Below are positions 10,152 to 22,141 of a stretch of DNA of 64,000 nucleotides, one piece after another; positions within the stretch are counted from its first letter, which is position 1; every line of letters starts with the position of its first letter. A program made the position numbers and the translations under genes. The DNA is from Muricoccus harenae (GTDB taxonomy: Bacteria > Pseudomonadota > Alphaproteobacteria > Acetobacterales > Acetobacteraceae), in contig NZ_WWDL01000003.1 in NCBI RefSeq assembly GCF_009848505.1, forward strand, positions 124,001-188,000, in the 5' to 3' direction. The notes under the pieces were generated by a model. It saw nothing but the letters and a program-made list of their open reading frames with translations. It ran no database searches and was not told where the DNA came from.

Positions 10152-11003
10152 ATGACGATCCGCCGCCTCGCGATCCTTCCCCTCCTCCTCGCCCCGCTGA
10201 CGCTGGGCGGCTGCGAGAGCCTGAACTTCTGGGACAGCAAGTCCGATGGGCTGCGTCCGCGGGGGGCCAGCTATGCCGACATGTCGCCGGAGGCGGTCTA
10301 TGCGGCCGGGCTGGAGGCGTTGCGGGCCGAGCGCTACGCCCAGGCGATCGAGTTGTTCGACGCGGTGGAGCGGGACCATCCCTATTCCACCTGGGCCACC
10401 AATGCCCGGCTGATGAGCGGCTATGCCGAGTACTCGCGCAACCGCTACACCGAGGCGCTGGGCCAGCTGGAGCGCTTCATCCAGCTGCATCCGGCGCATC
10501 GCGACATCGCCTATGCCTATTACCTGCGTGCCCTCTGCTACTACGAGCAGATCGCGGATGCGGAGCGCGACCAGTCCGGCACCGAGACGGCCATGGCCGC
10601 CCTGCAGGACGTGGTGAACCGTTTCCCCAACTCCTCCTACGCCCGCGATGCGCGGCTGAAAATCGACCTGGCCCGGGACCATCTGGCGGGCAAGGAAATG
10701 AACATCGGGCGCTTCTACCAGAACCGGAAGCTCTATGCGGCCGCGATCGGGCGCTTCCGCGCCGTGGTGGAGCAGTACCAGACGACGAACCACACGCCCG
10801 AGGCGCTGCACCGTCTGACCGAGATCTATCTCGCCATGGGGCTGACAGAGGAGGCGCGGAAGACCGCCTCTGTTCTTGGGCATAACTATCCGGGCAATCC
10901 CTGGTATCAGGACAGCTACGCGCTGCTGGTGGAGGGCGCCCGGCCGGCGGACGGTCCGGCGCGGCCGGGCATCCTCCGGCGCGCGGTGGACGCGGTCTTC
11001 TAG
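10152..11003 (+). CDS. bamD: Outer membrane assembly lipoprotein BamD (ComL family)
   Basis: Periplasmic lipoprotein of the BAM complex that folds outer-membrane beta-barrels. 283 aa. The signal peptide ends in the lipobox LGGC (Cys about 21), followed by TPR-type repeats: AERYAQAIELFDAVERDHPYS, then TEALGQLERFIQLHPAHRDI, and KLYAAAIGRFRAVVEQYQ. Length and the YYEQIADAERDQS region fit BamD. Placement between lpxC and recN is the usual alphaproteobacterial order. Confidence 0.94.
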   Translation: MTIRRLAILPLLLAPLTLGGCESLNFWDSKSDGLRPRGASYADMSPEAVYAAGLEALRAERYAQAIELFDAVERDHPYSTWATNARLMSGYAEYSRNRYTEALGQLERFIQLHPAHRDIAYAYYLRALCYYEQIADAERDQSGTETAMAALQDVVNRFPNSSYARDARLKIDLARDHLAGKEMNIGRFYQNRKLYAAAIGRFRAVVEQYQTTNHTPEALHRLTEIYLAMGLTEEARKTASVLGHNYPGNPWYQDSYALLVEGARPADGPARPGILRRAVDAVF

Positions 11004-11010
11004 GACAGGC

Positions 11011-12690
11011 GTGCTCGCCTCCCTCTCCATCCGCGATGTGGTGCTGATCGAGCGCCTGGACCTTTCCTTCGGTCCGGGCCTCTCGGTGCTGACCGGCGAG
11101 ACCGGCGCGGGAAAATCCATCCTGCTGGACAGCCTGGGCCTCGCGCTGGGGCAGCGGGCCGAGGCGGGGATGGTCCGCTCCGGCCAGACACAGGCTGGGG
11201 TGGTGGCCGTGTTCGCGCCTCCCGCCTCGCATCCGGCCCATGCCTTGCTGGCCGAGCAGGGGATCGAGGCGGAGGACCAGATCGTGCTCCGCCGGATCGT
11301 GACGGCGGATGGACGCTCCCGCGCCTTCGTGAACGACGAGCCGGTCGGGGTGGCGCTGCTGCGCCGCCTGGGTGCGCTGCTGGTCGAGGTACAGGGGCAG
11401 CACGATCAAGTCGGTCTGGCCGATCCGGCGACGCATGGCGGGCTGCTGGATGCCTTCGGCGGGCTGGATGCGCGCCGCGCCACGGTGGCCGAGGCCTATC
11501 GCGGCTGGCGCGGCGCGGAGAAGGCGCTGCGCGAGGCGCAGGAGGCTATCGCGGCGGCTCAGCGCGACGAGGAATGGCTGCGCCATGCCGTGCAGGAGTT
11601 GTCCGACCTCGCCCCGCAGGAGGGGGAGGAGGATGCGCTGGCGGCCGAGCGCCAGGGGCTGCAGGGAAGCGAGCGTCGGGCGGAGGCGATCGCCTCTTCG
11701 CTGTCCGAGTTGCAGCCGCGCGACCGGCGGGGCGGCGGGGCGCCCTCGGCGGCGCTGCGCAATGCAGCGCGGGCGCTGGAGCGGCTGACACCGCCGAGCG
11801 ACGAGGTGACCGCGGCGCTGACGGCACTGGCCGCGGCGCAGGATGCGCTTGCCGAGGCCGAGAACGTGCTGGAGCGGCTGGCGAGCGATGCGGCGCCCGA
11901 TCCGCGCCGGCTTGAGCATGTGGAGGAGCGGCTTTTCGCCCTCCGCGCCGCCGCACGGAAGCATGGGGTGGCGGTGGTGGACCTGCCGGCGCATCTGGCG
12001 GGCTTGCGCGAGCGCCTGGCCAATCTGGATGCCGGGACGGGCCGCGTGGCGGCCCTCGATGCGGCGGCGCGGGAGGCCCGGGCAGGCTATGTCGCGGCCG
12101 CCGGGGCGCTGACGGCGCTGCGGCGGGAGCATGCGGCGAAGCTGGAGAAGGCGGTGGCGCGGGAGCTGGCGCCGCTGAAGCTGGACCGGGCTCGACTGCA
12201 TATCGAGATCGCGCCGCGCGAGGAGAGTGCCTGGGGCCCGGATGGGCAGGACCGGGTGACCTTCCTGGTGACGACCAATCCCGGGCAGAAGCCGGGGCAG
12301 CTGGCGAAGATCGCCTCGGGCGGCGAGCTGTCCCGCCTGATGCTGGCGCTGAAGGTGGTGCTCGCGCGCGGTTCGCCCGTGCCCACGCTGGTCTTCGACG
12401 AGGTGGACAGCGGCATCGGCGGCGCTACGGCGGCAGCGGTGGGCGAAAGGCTGGCGCGGGTGGCCGAGCGGCTGCAGGTGCTGGTGGTGACGCATTCGCC
12501 GCAGGTGGCGGCGCGCGGGTCCCGGCATTTCCAGGTGGCGAAGGGCATGCGGGGCGAGCGGGCCGAGACACGGGTGGTGCCGCTGGATGCCGGAGCGCGG
12601 CGCGAGGAGATCGCGCGGATGCTGGCCGGCGAAAAGGTGACTGAGGCGGCGCGGGCGGCAGCGGACGAGTTGCTGACGGGAGCCGCCTAG
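11011..12690 (+). CDS. recN: DNA repair protein RecN
   Basis: SMC-like ATPase acting at double-strand breaks. 559 aa. The N-terminal Walker A is GETGAGKS (29-36), with a long central region rich in Ala/Glu/Arg expected to form a coiled coil (about 160-370). The C-terminal ABC signature ASGGELSRLMLALK and the Walker B LVFDEVDSGIGG follow. The GTG at 11011, 7 bases after bamD, gives the RecN N-terminus (LASLSIRDVVLIERLDL); the open frame upstream overlaps bamD and is rejected. Confidence 0.96.
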   Translation: MLASLSIRDVVLIERLDLSFGPGLSVLTGETGAGKSILLDSLGLALGQRAEAGMVRSGQTQAGVVAVFAPPASHPAHALLAEQGIEAEDQIVLRRIVTADGRSRAFVNDEPVGVALLRRLGALLVEVQGQHDQVGLADPATHGGLLDAFGGLDARRATVAEAYRGWRGAEKALREAQEAIAAAQRDEEWLRHAVQELSDLAPQEGEEDALAAERQGLQGSERRAEAIASSLSELQPRDRRGGGAPSAALRNAARALERLTPPSDEVTAALTALAAAQDALAEAENVLERLASDAAPDPRRLEHVEERLFALRAAARKHGVAVVDLPAHLAGLRERLANLDAGTGRVAALDAAAREARAGYVAAAGALTALRREHAAKLEKAVARELAPLKLDRARLHIEIAPREESAWGPDGQDRVTFLVTTNPGQKPGQLAKIASGGELSRLMLALKVVLARGSPVPTLVFDEVDSGIGGATAAAVGERLARVAERLQVLVVTHSPQVAARGSRHFQVAKGMRGERAETRVVPLDAGARREEIARMLAGEKVTEAARAAADELLTGAA

Positions 12691-12867
12691 CGGCGGGCAG
12701 CCGCGCAGCCCACTTGCCATGGCGCGGGCACCACACGGCGGGCACGGCGACGATCGGCTCCTCCCCGATGGACGAGGGCCGGTGGGTCTTGGCCAAGCTT
12801 CTGATCCGAACGTGCATTCCGGTGCCCGCTCGGGCAACATATCGCCTCCATCGGGGAGCGGCCGGCG

Positions 12868-14337
12868 ATGGATGACAGCAAGCGCATCGCGGGAACCATC
12901 CGCGACTACATCGCCCGCGAGCACATGTCCCGCGACGAATTTGCGTTCCGGACCAAGCTCGGCCGATCCACGGTGGACAAGCTGCTGGTGGGGCTTTTCT
13001 CGGAGAGGACGCTCTCCGTCGTGGAGGCGCATACAGGACTGACGCTGCGTTCCTCCGGCAGGCCGGCGGATTCGGTTGACCTGGTTCCGGATACCTCCGA
13101 CGCGCCACTGCTGGGTGCCGAAGCATCCATCCTGGCGGCGCCACGCCTTCCGAACCGGCCCTCGATCGCGGTCCTGCCCTTCACGAATATGAGCACGGAT
13201 CCCGAGCAGGAATTCTTCTCGGACGGAATCACCGAAGACATCATCACGGAGCTGTCGCGACTTCGCTGGCTCTTCGTCATCGCCCGCCATTCGAGCTTCA
13301 GCTACAAGGGAAGGGCCGTGGATGTCCGCCATGTCGCGAAGGAGCTTGGCGTCCGCTACATTCTCGAGGGCAGCGTCCGCACCTCCGCCACGCGCATCCG
13401 AGTCACCGCCCAGCTCGTCGAGGCGGAGATGGGAAAGCACATCTGGGCCGAGCGCTACGACCGCGAGCTGAACGATATCTTCGCGGTTCAGGACGAGATC
13501 ACCCGGAACGTCGTCGCTGCCATCGAGCCGCATCTCTATGCTGAGGAGGGATTCCTCGCCGCGAGCCGGCCGCCCGAGAGCATCGATGCCTGGGGCCTCG
13601 TGGTCCGGGCCATGGGCCTGATCAACCGGATCGGCCGCCGGCAGAACGAACAGGCGCGGGCCCTGCTCGAGGAGGCCGTCCGTATCGATCCGGGCTATGC
13701 GCGGGCGCATGCCGTCCTTGGCTGGGCGGTCTGGTGGGCGGCGCGCTGCTATTGGTGGCATGACATCCAGGCGGGCTACCAGCAGGCCGCGCAGCATGCC
13801 GAGCAAGCGGTTGCGCTCGATCCCAGCGAGCCATGGGCCCGGATGACACTGGGCCTCTGCCTGAGTGATGCGAGGCGGCATGAGCGTGCGGTGGCGGAAC
13901 TTCGGGCCGCGCTCGACCTCACCCCAAGTTTCGCGCTGGGACGGACATTCCTCGGCTGGGTCCTGCTCCGCGCGGGACATTTCGAGGAGGCGATCGCGGA
14001 GACCGGAAAGGCGGTGCGGATGAGCCCCGCGGACAGCTTCTCGGGCCTCTACACCGCCACCCATGGGCTCGCCCTGCTCGGCTCGCAGCGCTTCCAGGAG
14101 GCGCTGCCCTTCCTGCGATCCTCGGTCGCGGCCTTCACCGAGTATTCCGGCCATTACAACACGCTGATCAGCTGCTGCGGCCATCTTGGGCTGCAGGAGG
14201 AAGCGCGGGGCTTCATCGAGGCACGGAACAGGGTCGGCCCGCCCATCTGTGTCAGCGTGCTTCGCAGGAACCTGAATGGTTTCGCCCATTGCGGCGTGTT
14301 CGTCGAAGGACTCGTCAAGGCTGGCGTTCCGGAGTGA
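12868..14337 (+). CDS. HTH - TolB-like - TPR protein, possible regulator
   Basis: 489 aa. Residues 1-60 look like an Xre-type helix-turn-helix (SRDEFAFRTKLGRSTVDKLL). Residues about 93-215 form the TolB-like domain often found with adenylate cyclase or winged-helix regulators (PSIAVLPFTNMSTDPEQEFF, GITEDIITELSR, GVRYILEGSVR, HIWAERYDRE). The rest is TPR repeats (ALLEEAVRIDPGYARAHAVL, AVALDPSEPWARMTLGLC). There is no cyclase domain and no membrane segment. It is preceded by 177 bases without a gene and followed by a palindrome array and a small secreted protein gene. The role is inferred to be regulatory; the ligand is unknown. Confidence 0.75.
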   Translation: MDDSKRIAGTIRDYIAREHMSRDEFAFRTKLGRSTVDKLLVGLFSERTLSVVEAHTGLTLRSSGRPADSVDLVPDTSDAPLLGAEASILAAPRLPNRPSIAVLPFTNMSTDPEQEFFSDGITEDIITELSRLRWLFVIARHSSFSYKGRAVDVRHVAKELGVRYILEGSVRTSATRIRVTAQLVEAEMGKHIWAERYDRELNDIFAVQDEITRNVVAAIEPHLYAEEGFLAASRPPESIDAWGLVVRAMGLINRIGRRQNEQARALLEEAVRIDPGYARAHAVLGWAVWWAARCYWWHDIQAGYQQAAQHAEQAVALDPSEPWARMTLGLCLSDARRHERAVAELRAALDLTPSFALGRTFLGWVLLRAGHFEEAIAETGKAVRMSPADSFSGLYTATHGLALLGSQRFQEALPFLRSSVAAFTEYSGHYNTLISCCGHLGLQEEARGFIEARNRVGPPICVSVLRRNLNGFAHCGVFVEGLVKAGVPE

Positions 14338-14468
14338 GCCGCGAATGCTGGCTGAGCCATGCGCCGCGAGGCGCCGGGCATCGGGCATGCCAGTGGTCGT
14401 CCCCTTCCCCTCGCTGACAGGGATCTGGCTGCCGATCACCATCGGATCGAGCGGCGCAACGACGAGGC

Positions 14469-14500
14469 ATTCCGGAATTTTCCGGAAAGTTTTGGAAAAC
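14469..14500. promoter_or_regulatory. Three phased palindromes upstream of the small secreted protein gene
   Basis: Two perfect 10-base palindromes lie back to back, ATTCCGGAAT (14469-14478) and TTTCCGGAAA (14479-14488), followed at once by the inverted repeat GTTTTGGAAAAC (14489-14500). Their centres are 10 and 11 bases apart, one helical turn. A further GGAAAGTTTC half-pair is at 14516-14525. The block lies about 95 bases before the ATG at 14594. This arrangement suggests cooperative binding by a dimeric regulator; which one is unknown. Confidence 0.6.
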
Positions 14501-14593
14501 TCCGGCGATAGCGTCGGAAAGTTTCGCCCGGCAGATTGCATGCACCGGCAACGAACCGGGCAAGCAAGAACATCGACGGGACGAGACAGCACC

Positions 14594-14944
14594 ATGAACA
14601 TCATCGCATTCGACGCCGCCGCAACGCTCAGCCGCGGGCTGGGCAAGAGCCTGAGCATCACCGTCCTCGCCGCCAGCCTGATTGGCGCGGCGGCCAGCCC
14701 CTCCCTTGCCGAGGGCGATTACGTGGCGGGCCCCACCGCCTCGCCGTCCTGGACGCAGGCTGCGTCCCGCACGCCGCTCGCAAGCGTCGCGCCCATCCGG
14801 ATGCACCGGCTGGCGGGCGGCGATGACCAGTATGTCGTCGGGCCTACCGCCTTCGAGGCTTGGCCGCAGGCCGAGGGCCGCACGCCCCTCGCTGCCCCTG
14901 GCATGAACAAGGGGCATTTCGACTTGGCGAGCCAGGGCGGCTGA
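14594..14944 (+). CDS. Small secreted GRTPLA-repeat protein, divergent paralog
   Basis: 116 aa, function unknown. An N-terminal signal peptide (hydrophobic ITVLAASLIGAAASPSLA, cleavage before EGDY) is followed by two copies of one motif: EGDYVAGPTASPSW...SRTPLA and DDQYVVGPTAFEAW...GRTPLA, then a tail GHFDLASQGG. The same two-repeat plan occurs in the proteins encoded at 23108 and 23539. The ATG at 14594 is chosen because it gives the signal peptide; the open frame starts earlier, inside the upstream region. It is longer than its paralogs, with an extended leader before the hydrophobic core. A terminator follows. Confidence 0.75.
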   Translation: MNIIAFDAAATLSRGLGKSLSITVLAASLIGAAASPSLAEGDYVAGPTASPSWTQAASRTPLASVAPIRMHRLAGGDDQYVVGPTAFEAWPQAEGRTPLAAPGMNKGHFDLASQGG

Positions 14945-14956
14945 CATCATCCATAG

Positions 14957-17947
<2,991 letters not shown>

Positions 17948-17969
17948 TCCCCGCCGGGGTGGGCACGCG

Positions 17970-18935
17970 TCAGATTGGCTCGGCTTCCAGGCGGGCAAAG
18001 GCGACGAGGTCGTCGGCTCCGGGGCGGCGCAGCGCGGGATGTGCCGCGGAAGCGCCGGGCGGGGGCGCGGGCCAGCGGCGCAGGTCGATCAGGCGGGTGG
18101 CGAACCCGGCCTCGGTGAAGGCGGTGCGGATCTGGGACAGGCCGAGGCGGTTCACATAGAGGCCGCTGCGGGCCACCAGCCCGCCCTCCCAGAAGGAGGG
18201 GGGGAAGCGCAGCGTGTTCAGGGCGCCGCCGACATGGTCGTGGAAATCGATGGCATGTACGCCCAGCGCCTGCGGGGCGGAGAGGCGGCGCAGGGCGGCG
18301 AGAAGGCCGGGCAGCGCGTCACGCCGCACATGCTCCAGCACCACGTCGGAGATGACCAGTTCCACCGAGGCTTCGGGAATGGTTGAGAGCACCTCGGTGC
18401 CACCGAGGAGGTAGGTTGCGCCGCAGGCGGCCAGGGCTTCCTCTCGCGTCGTGGCGCCATCCAGCGAGGGCGCGGGCAGGCCGGCGGCGCGGGCGAGTTC
18501 GGCGGTGCGGGCATAGGCGGCGGGATCGGCGGGGGCATCGTCCTCGACATCCGCGAACCAGACTGGGCCGCAGCCGAGGGCGGCATAGGCGGCGGCGCGG
18601 GTGACGAGGCGTCCGGGCCCGATCTCCAGCACGCCGCGGGGAGGGCGGCCGTGCAGGGTGGTGAAGCGGGCCACATGGTGCATGGGCTCGCCCAGGACGC
18701 GGCTTTCGGCCTCATGGATGAAGCTGTGGCGGTTCACCCCGGCCCGGCGCAGCAGGTCATGCGGCAGGCGCAGCGCGGCGATGGCGAGCTTCGCCGCCAT
18801 CTTGCTCCACCAGGGAACCCGCGCCCCCGAGGCATAGCCGGGCGGGACGACATCCTGCCGAACCGCATCATCCTGCATGTCGTTCCCCGCGCTCACGCCC
18901 CGCTTCTCCCCCAGCGCAGGGTCCGCGGCAACCAA
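17970..18935 (-). CDS. Class I SAM-dependent methyltransferase, substrate unknown
   Basis: 321 aa, soluble. The SAM-binding glycine motif is VLEIGPGRLVTRAAAY and the post-motif acidic segment is ELVISDVVLEHV, typical of Methyltransf-type folds. The region after it (FHDHVGGALNTLRFPPSFWE) resembles methyltransferases of sugar or natural-product pathways, but I cannot name the substrate. A start at 18878 (MQDDAVRQ) would shorten it by 19 residues. It converges with ligA and lies 32 bases downstream of the broken transporter gene on the same strand. Confidence 0.8.
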   Translation of the reverse strand: MVAADPALGEKRGVSAGNDMQDDAVRQDVVPPGYASGARVPWWSKMAAKLAIAALRLPHDLLRRAGVNRHSFIHEAESRVLGEPMHHVARFTTLHGRPPRGVLEIGPGRLVTRAAAYAALGCGPVWFADVEDDAPADPAAYARTAELARAAGLPAPSLDGATTREEALAACGATYLLGGTEVLSTIPEASVELVISDVVLEHVRRDALPGLLAALRRLSAPQALGVHAIDFHDHVGGALNTLRFPPSFWEGGLVARSGLYVNRLGLSQIRTAFTEAGFATRLIDLRRWPAPPPGASAAHPALRRPGADDLVAFARLEAEPI

Positions 18936-18967
18936 CTACGGGATTCAGGAGCGGCGCCCCTGGCCCG

Positions 18968-20292
18968 TCAGCGCAGAACCGGCTCCGCCTCCGGCGGCAG
19001 TAGGTCCGGCGCCGTGCGCGCGGTCCGGGAGGCGTTCCAGACCAGCGCCGCCATCCCGATCACCACCACCGCCGCGACGTAATGGGCCGCCGCGTGCCGG
19101 TTGGCCGCCAGCAGGAGCGAGACCAGCAACGGCGTGACGCCGCCGAAGATCGCGTAGGAGACGTTGTAAGAGAAGGACACGCCGGTGAAGCGGGTTTCCG
19201 CCGGGAAGGCATGCACCATCAGATAGGGCACCACGGTAATCATGCCGACCGAGGCGCCGGCCAGGGCATAGAGCGGCAGCAGGTTCTCCGGGTTCGCCTC
19301 CACTCCGAAGTAGAGCGCGTAGGTGGAGGCAACCAGGGCGAGGCCGCCCACAAGTCCGACACGGAGTGCGCCGAAGCGGTCCAGCAGGGCGCCGGCGACC
19401 ACGGCCATGACGGTCAGCGCGAAGGTGGCGGCAACGTTGGCGCCGAGGGTGGTGGCAGGCGCCAGGCCATGCATCTTTTGGAACAGGGCCGGTGTCATCA
19501 GGATGACCACCACGATGGCGGCGGTCAGCATCCAGGTCACCAGCATCGAGATGATGATGGAGGTGCGCTGGTTACGCAGCATGGTCTTGATCGGCATCTC
19601 GCGCTCGGGGCCGGCGCGACGGCGCATCGCTTCGAAGACCGGCGTCTCGTGCAGCCAGCGGCGCAGATACATCGCCACCAGGCCGAAGATGCCGCCGGTG
19701 ATGAAGGGAATGCGCCAGGCGAAATCCGCCACCTCGGCCGGGGTGTAGGCGAGATTGATGCCGGTCGCCATCAGCGAGCCCAGCAGGATGCCGCCGGTCA
19801 GCCCGCCGGTGAGCATGCCGCAGGCCAGGCCGACGCGGCGGGCGGGAACGTGCTCGGCCACGAAGACCCAGGCACCCGGTGCCTCGCCGCCAATGGCCGC
19901 GCCCTGGAGCACGCGCATGAGCAGCAGCAGGATCGGGGCGGCCACGCCGATGGAGGCATAGGTGGGCAGCAGGCCCATGATCAGCGTCGGCACCGCCATC
20001 AGGAAGACCGAGAAGGTGAAGACGCGCTTGCGGCCGAACAGGTCTCCGAAATGCGCCATGATCACGCCGCCAAGGGGCCGTGCCAGATAGCCCGCGGCGA
20101 AGATGCCGAAGGCCTGCAACTGGCTCAGCCATTCCGGCATGTCCGGTGGGAAGAAGAGCTGCGCGATGGCCGTGGCGAAGAAGACGAAAATGATGAAGTC
20201 GTAGAACTCAGCGCACCGCCGAGCGAGGCGAGGAAGAGGGTGCGGGCATCCTGACTGGTCAGGCGGCGCGTCTCGGGGCGGTGGTGATCCAT
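18968..20292 (-). pseudogene. MHS-family MFS transporter, frameshifted near its N-terminus
   Basis: A metabolite:H+ symporter-type MFS carrier. The N-terminus (MDHHRPETRRLTSQDARTLF, then LASLGGAL) reads in one frame from the ATG at 20292; the rest (EFYDFIIFVFFATAIAQLFF to the C-terminus) reads in another. Adding one G between GCGCTG and AGTTC at about 20207-20212 restores the family motif GGALEFYDF. Beyond this the protein is intact: MAHFGDLFGRKRVF, RVLQGAAIGGEAPGAW and twelve expected membrane segments. Either a one-base deletion or a sequencing error. An upstream in-frame ATG at 20368 gives only a non-homologous leader. Confidence 0.85.
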
Positions 20293-20493
20293 TCGTGAGA
20301 TTCCAGGGGGCAGAGCCGGCGGAAGCTTTCGCGCTGGCAGGATGCGACGACATATTGCGTCGCAGCATGGCCGTACCACCACCGATCGGGCAGGCGAGCC
20401 ATGTGTTCCGGGCAGCCCGGCATCAAGGTTGCTGATCTGCGGGATCAGGATAACGCGTTCGACCCCTCGCCCACCGGGGAACAGAATGGGTCC

Positions 20494-21123
20494 ATGCCCG
20501 TCGATCCCGCCCTTCTCCTCGCTTGCGTCCTGGCCAGCGTCGTGGTGGCGCTGTCGCCGGGACCAGACATGATGTTCGTGCTAGGGCAGACGCTCGCCGG
20601 CGGCGCGCGGCGGGGCTGGGCGGCGGCCATGGGGATTTATTGCGGGGCCGCGGTGCATATCCTGCTGGCGGCGCTGGGCGTGGCCGCGCTGCTGGCGGCC
20701 GAACCGGCGCTGTTCACCGCGCTGCGGCTGGCGGGCGGGGCCTATCTGGTCTGGCTCGGGGTGCAGGCGCTGCGCGCGGCCTGGATTGGCGCTCCGGCGG
20801 TGCTGCCCGAGGGCGTCGCGGCGCGTCGCGTGGTGCTGCAGGGGATGCTGACCAACCTGACCAATCCCAAGGTGGCGCTGTTCTTTCTGGCATTCCTGCC
20901 GCAATTCGTGGCCCCAGAGCGGGCGCCGGAATGGGTGCAGATGCTGATCCTGGGACCGGTGCTGCCGCTGGTCGCGGTGCCGGTCTTCGCGGTGCTGATC
21001 GCAGGAGCAGCCAAGGCTTCGGCACGGCTGGCACGCTCCGGCCGCGCCGCACGCTGGCTGTACGGCGCGGCCGGGACGATCTTCCTCGGGCTGGGGGCGC
21101 GGCTTCTGGTCAGCCGCGGCTGA
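20494..21123 (+). CDS. LysE/RhtB-family amino acid exporter
   Basis: 209 aa inner-membrane exporter of amino acids or related metabolites. The family N-terminal motif SPGPDMMFVLGQTLAGGARR follows the first hydrophobic segment, and the mid-protein motif GMLTNLTNPKVALFFLAFLP is typical of RhtB. About six membrane segments are expected. The ATG at 20494 gives the usual length; the frame is open for 31 more codons with no homology. It is divergent from the broken MHS transporter gene. Confidence 0.9.
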   Translation: MPVDPALLLACVLASVVVALSPGPDMMFVLGQTLAGGARRGWAAAMGIYCGAAVHILLAALGVAALLAAEPALFTALRLAGGAYLVWLGVQALRAAWIGAPAVLPEGVAARRVVLQGMLTNLTNPKVALFFLAFLPQFVAPERAPEWVQMLILGPVLPLVAVPVFAVLIAGAAKASARLARSGRAARWLYGAAGTIFLGLGARLLVSRG

Positions 21124-21404
21124 GGGCCGCGCGCGGTCATGGTCAAGGACAGCACCGAGCCGCGCGGCCGAGGATGTTTCCCTGGAGATGATGGGCATCC
21201 TCGTGGCTAACGCGATTGGTCCATGGCGAGGAACTATCGAGGGGTCATGGCCGTTCCGCAAAGGACTGGCGCCTGCGAGGGGGAGCTCAGCCGCGGTCAC
21301 CTGGCGCATCCGGGATGGATACCGGGCCGGCATCGAAACCATGCCCGGAAGCCCCGCTGACGCCGGGCCGTGGAATGACGAGATTGGTGATCGAGGAGGC
21401 CCAG

Positions 21405-22049
21405 ATGAGGCTGAACGAGATCCTGGACGGGTTACGCGAGGACACGGCGGCACAGCCAGCGGTGCACGGTGCCACCGAGGCGATGTTCGCGGAGCTGCGG
21501 CGCAACGGCGCCGTCCGCCACGCGCTGTCAGTCGGCGATCCGTTGCCGGACTTCATGCTGCCCGACCCGACCGGCAGTTTCGTGGAGCGGGACGAGATCC
21601 TGGCAAAAGGACCTCTCGTGCTGACCTTCTTCCGCGGCCATTGGTGCTCGGCCTGCGAGGCGGCGGTGGATGCGATGCTCGAAGCGCTGCCGGCGATCCG
21701 GGAGGCAGGCGCGACGCTTCTCGCCGTGACGCCGGAGACCGGAGGCCACGCGCTGCGCGACCAGGCCCGCACGCCACCTGGGCTGCACATCCTCTCGGAT
21801 GTGGACAACGGCCTCGCGCTCGCCTGCGGCGTCGCCTTTCGGGTTCCAGCGCATTACCGCGGCATGCTTGCGGCGCATGGAGTGAATCTCGAGGAACGGC
21901 AGGGCAGCACGTCCTGGTTCCTGCCCGCCCCGGCGACTTTTGTCGTGGATCGCACCGGGATCGTGCGCTGGTCCTTCGTGGATGTGGACTTCATGCGCCG
22001 CGCGGATCCCGCCGCCGTGGTGGAGGCTCTGCGCGCCCTGCCGGGCTGA
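21405..22049 (+). CDS. Peroxiredoxin-like (AhpC/TSA) thioredoxin-fold protein
   Basis: 214 aa. A thioredoxin fold with the active-site segment LTFFRGHWCSACEAAVDA (Cys81, Cys84), giving a CxxC in place of the classical PxxxTxxC of AhpC; this matches the peroxiredoxin-like proteins that reduce peroxides with thiols. It ends in a strand typical of the fold (ATFVVDRTGIVRWSFVDVDF). The ATG is fixed by the ribosome site GAGGAGG at 21393-21399; an upstream ATG at 21375 lacks one. No signal peptide. It is followed 92 bases later by a LysR regulator that may control it. Confidence 0.82.
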   Translation: MRLNEILDGLREDTAAQPAVHGATEAMFAELRRNGAVRHALSVGDPLPDFMLPDPTGSFVERDEILAKGPLVLTFFRGHWCSACEAAVDAMLEALPAIREAGATLLAVTPETGGHALRDQARTPPGLHILSDVDNGLALACGVAFRVPAHYRGMLAAHGVNLEERQGSTSWFLPAPATFVVDRTGIVRWSFVDVDFMRRADPAAVVEALRALPG

Positions 22050-22141
22050 CCATCCTGGCGAGCACGAAGAAGGGCCTTCGTCACGCCGCCGGATGCGCTA
22101 CCCTGCTGCCCGAGACACGGCGCAAAGGCTGGGCGCATCCC

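Noticed and set aside
10477-14661. A 1394-codon open frame on the minus strand over bamD, recN and the TolB-like gene
   Set aside because: It is antisense to three clear genes, Arg/Pro/His-rich, without domains; a product of very high GC at third codon positions.
19082-20254. A 390-codon plus-strand frame rich in Gly, His and Gln
   Set aside because: Antisense to the MHS transporter gene; composition is typical of reversed membrane-protein codons.
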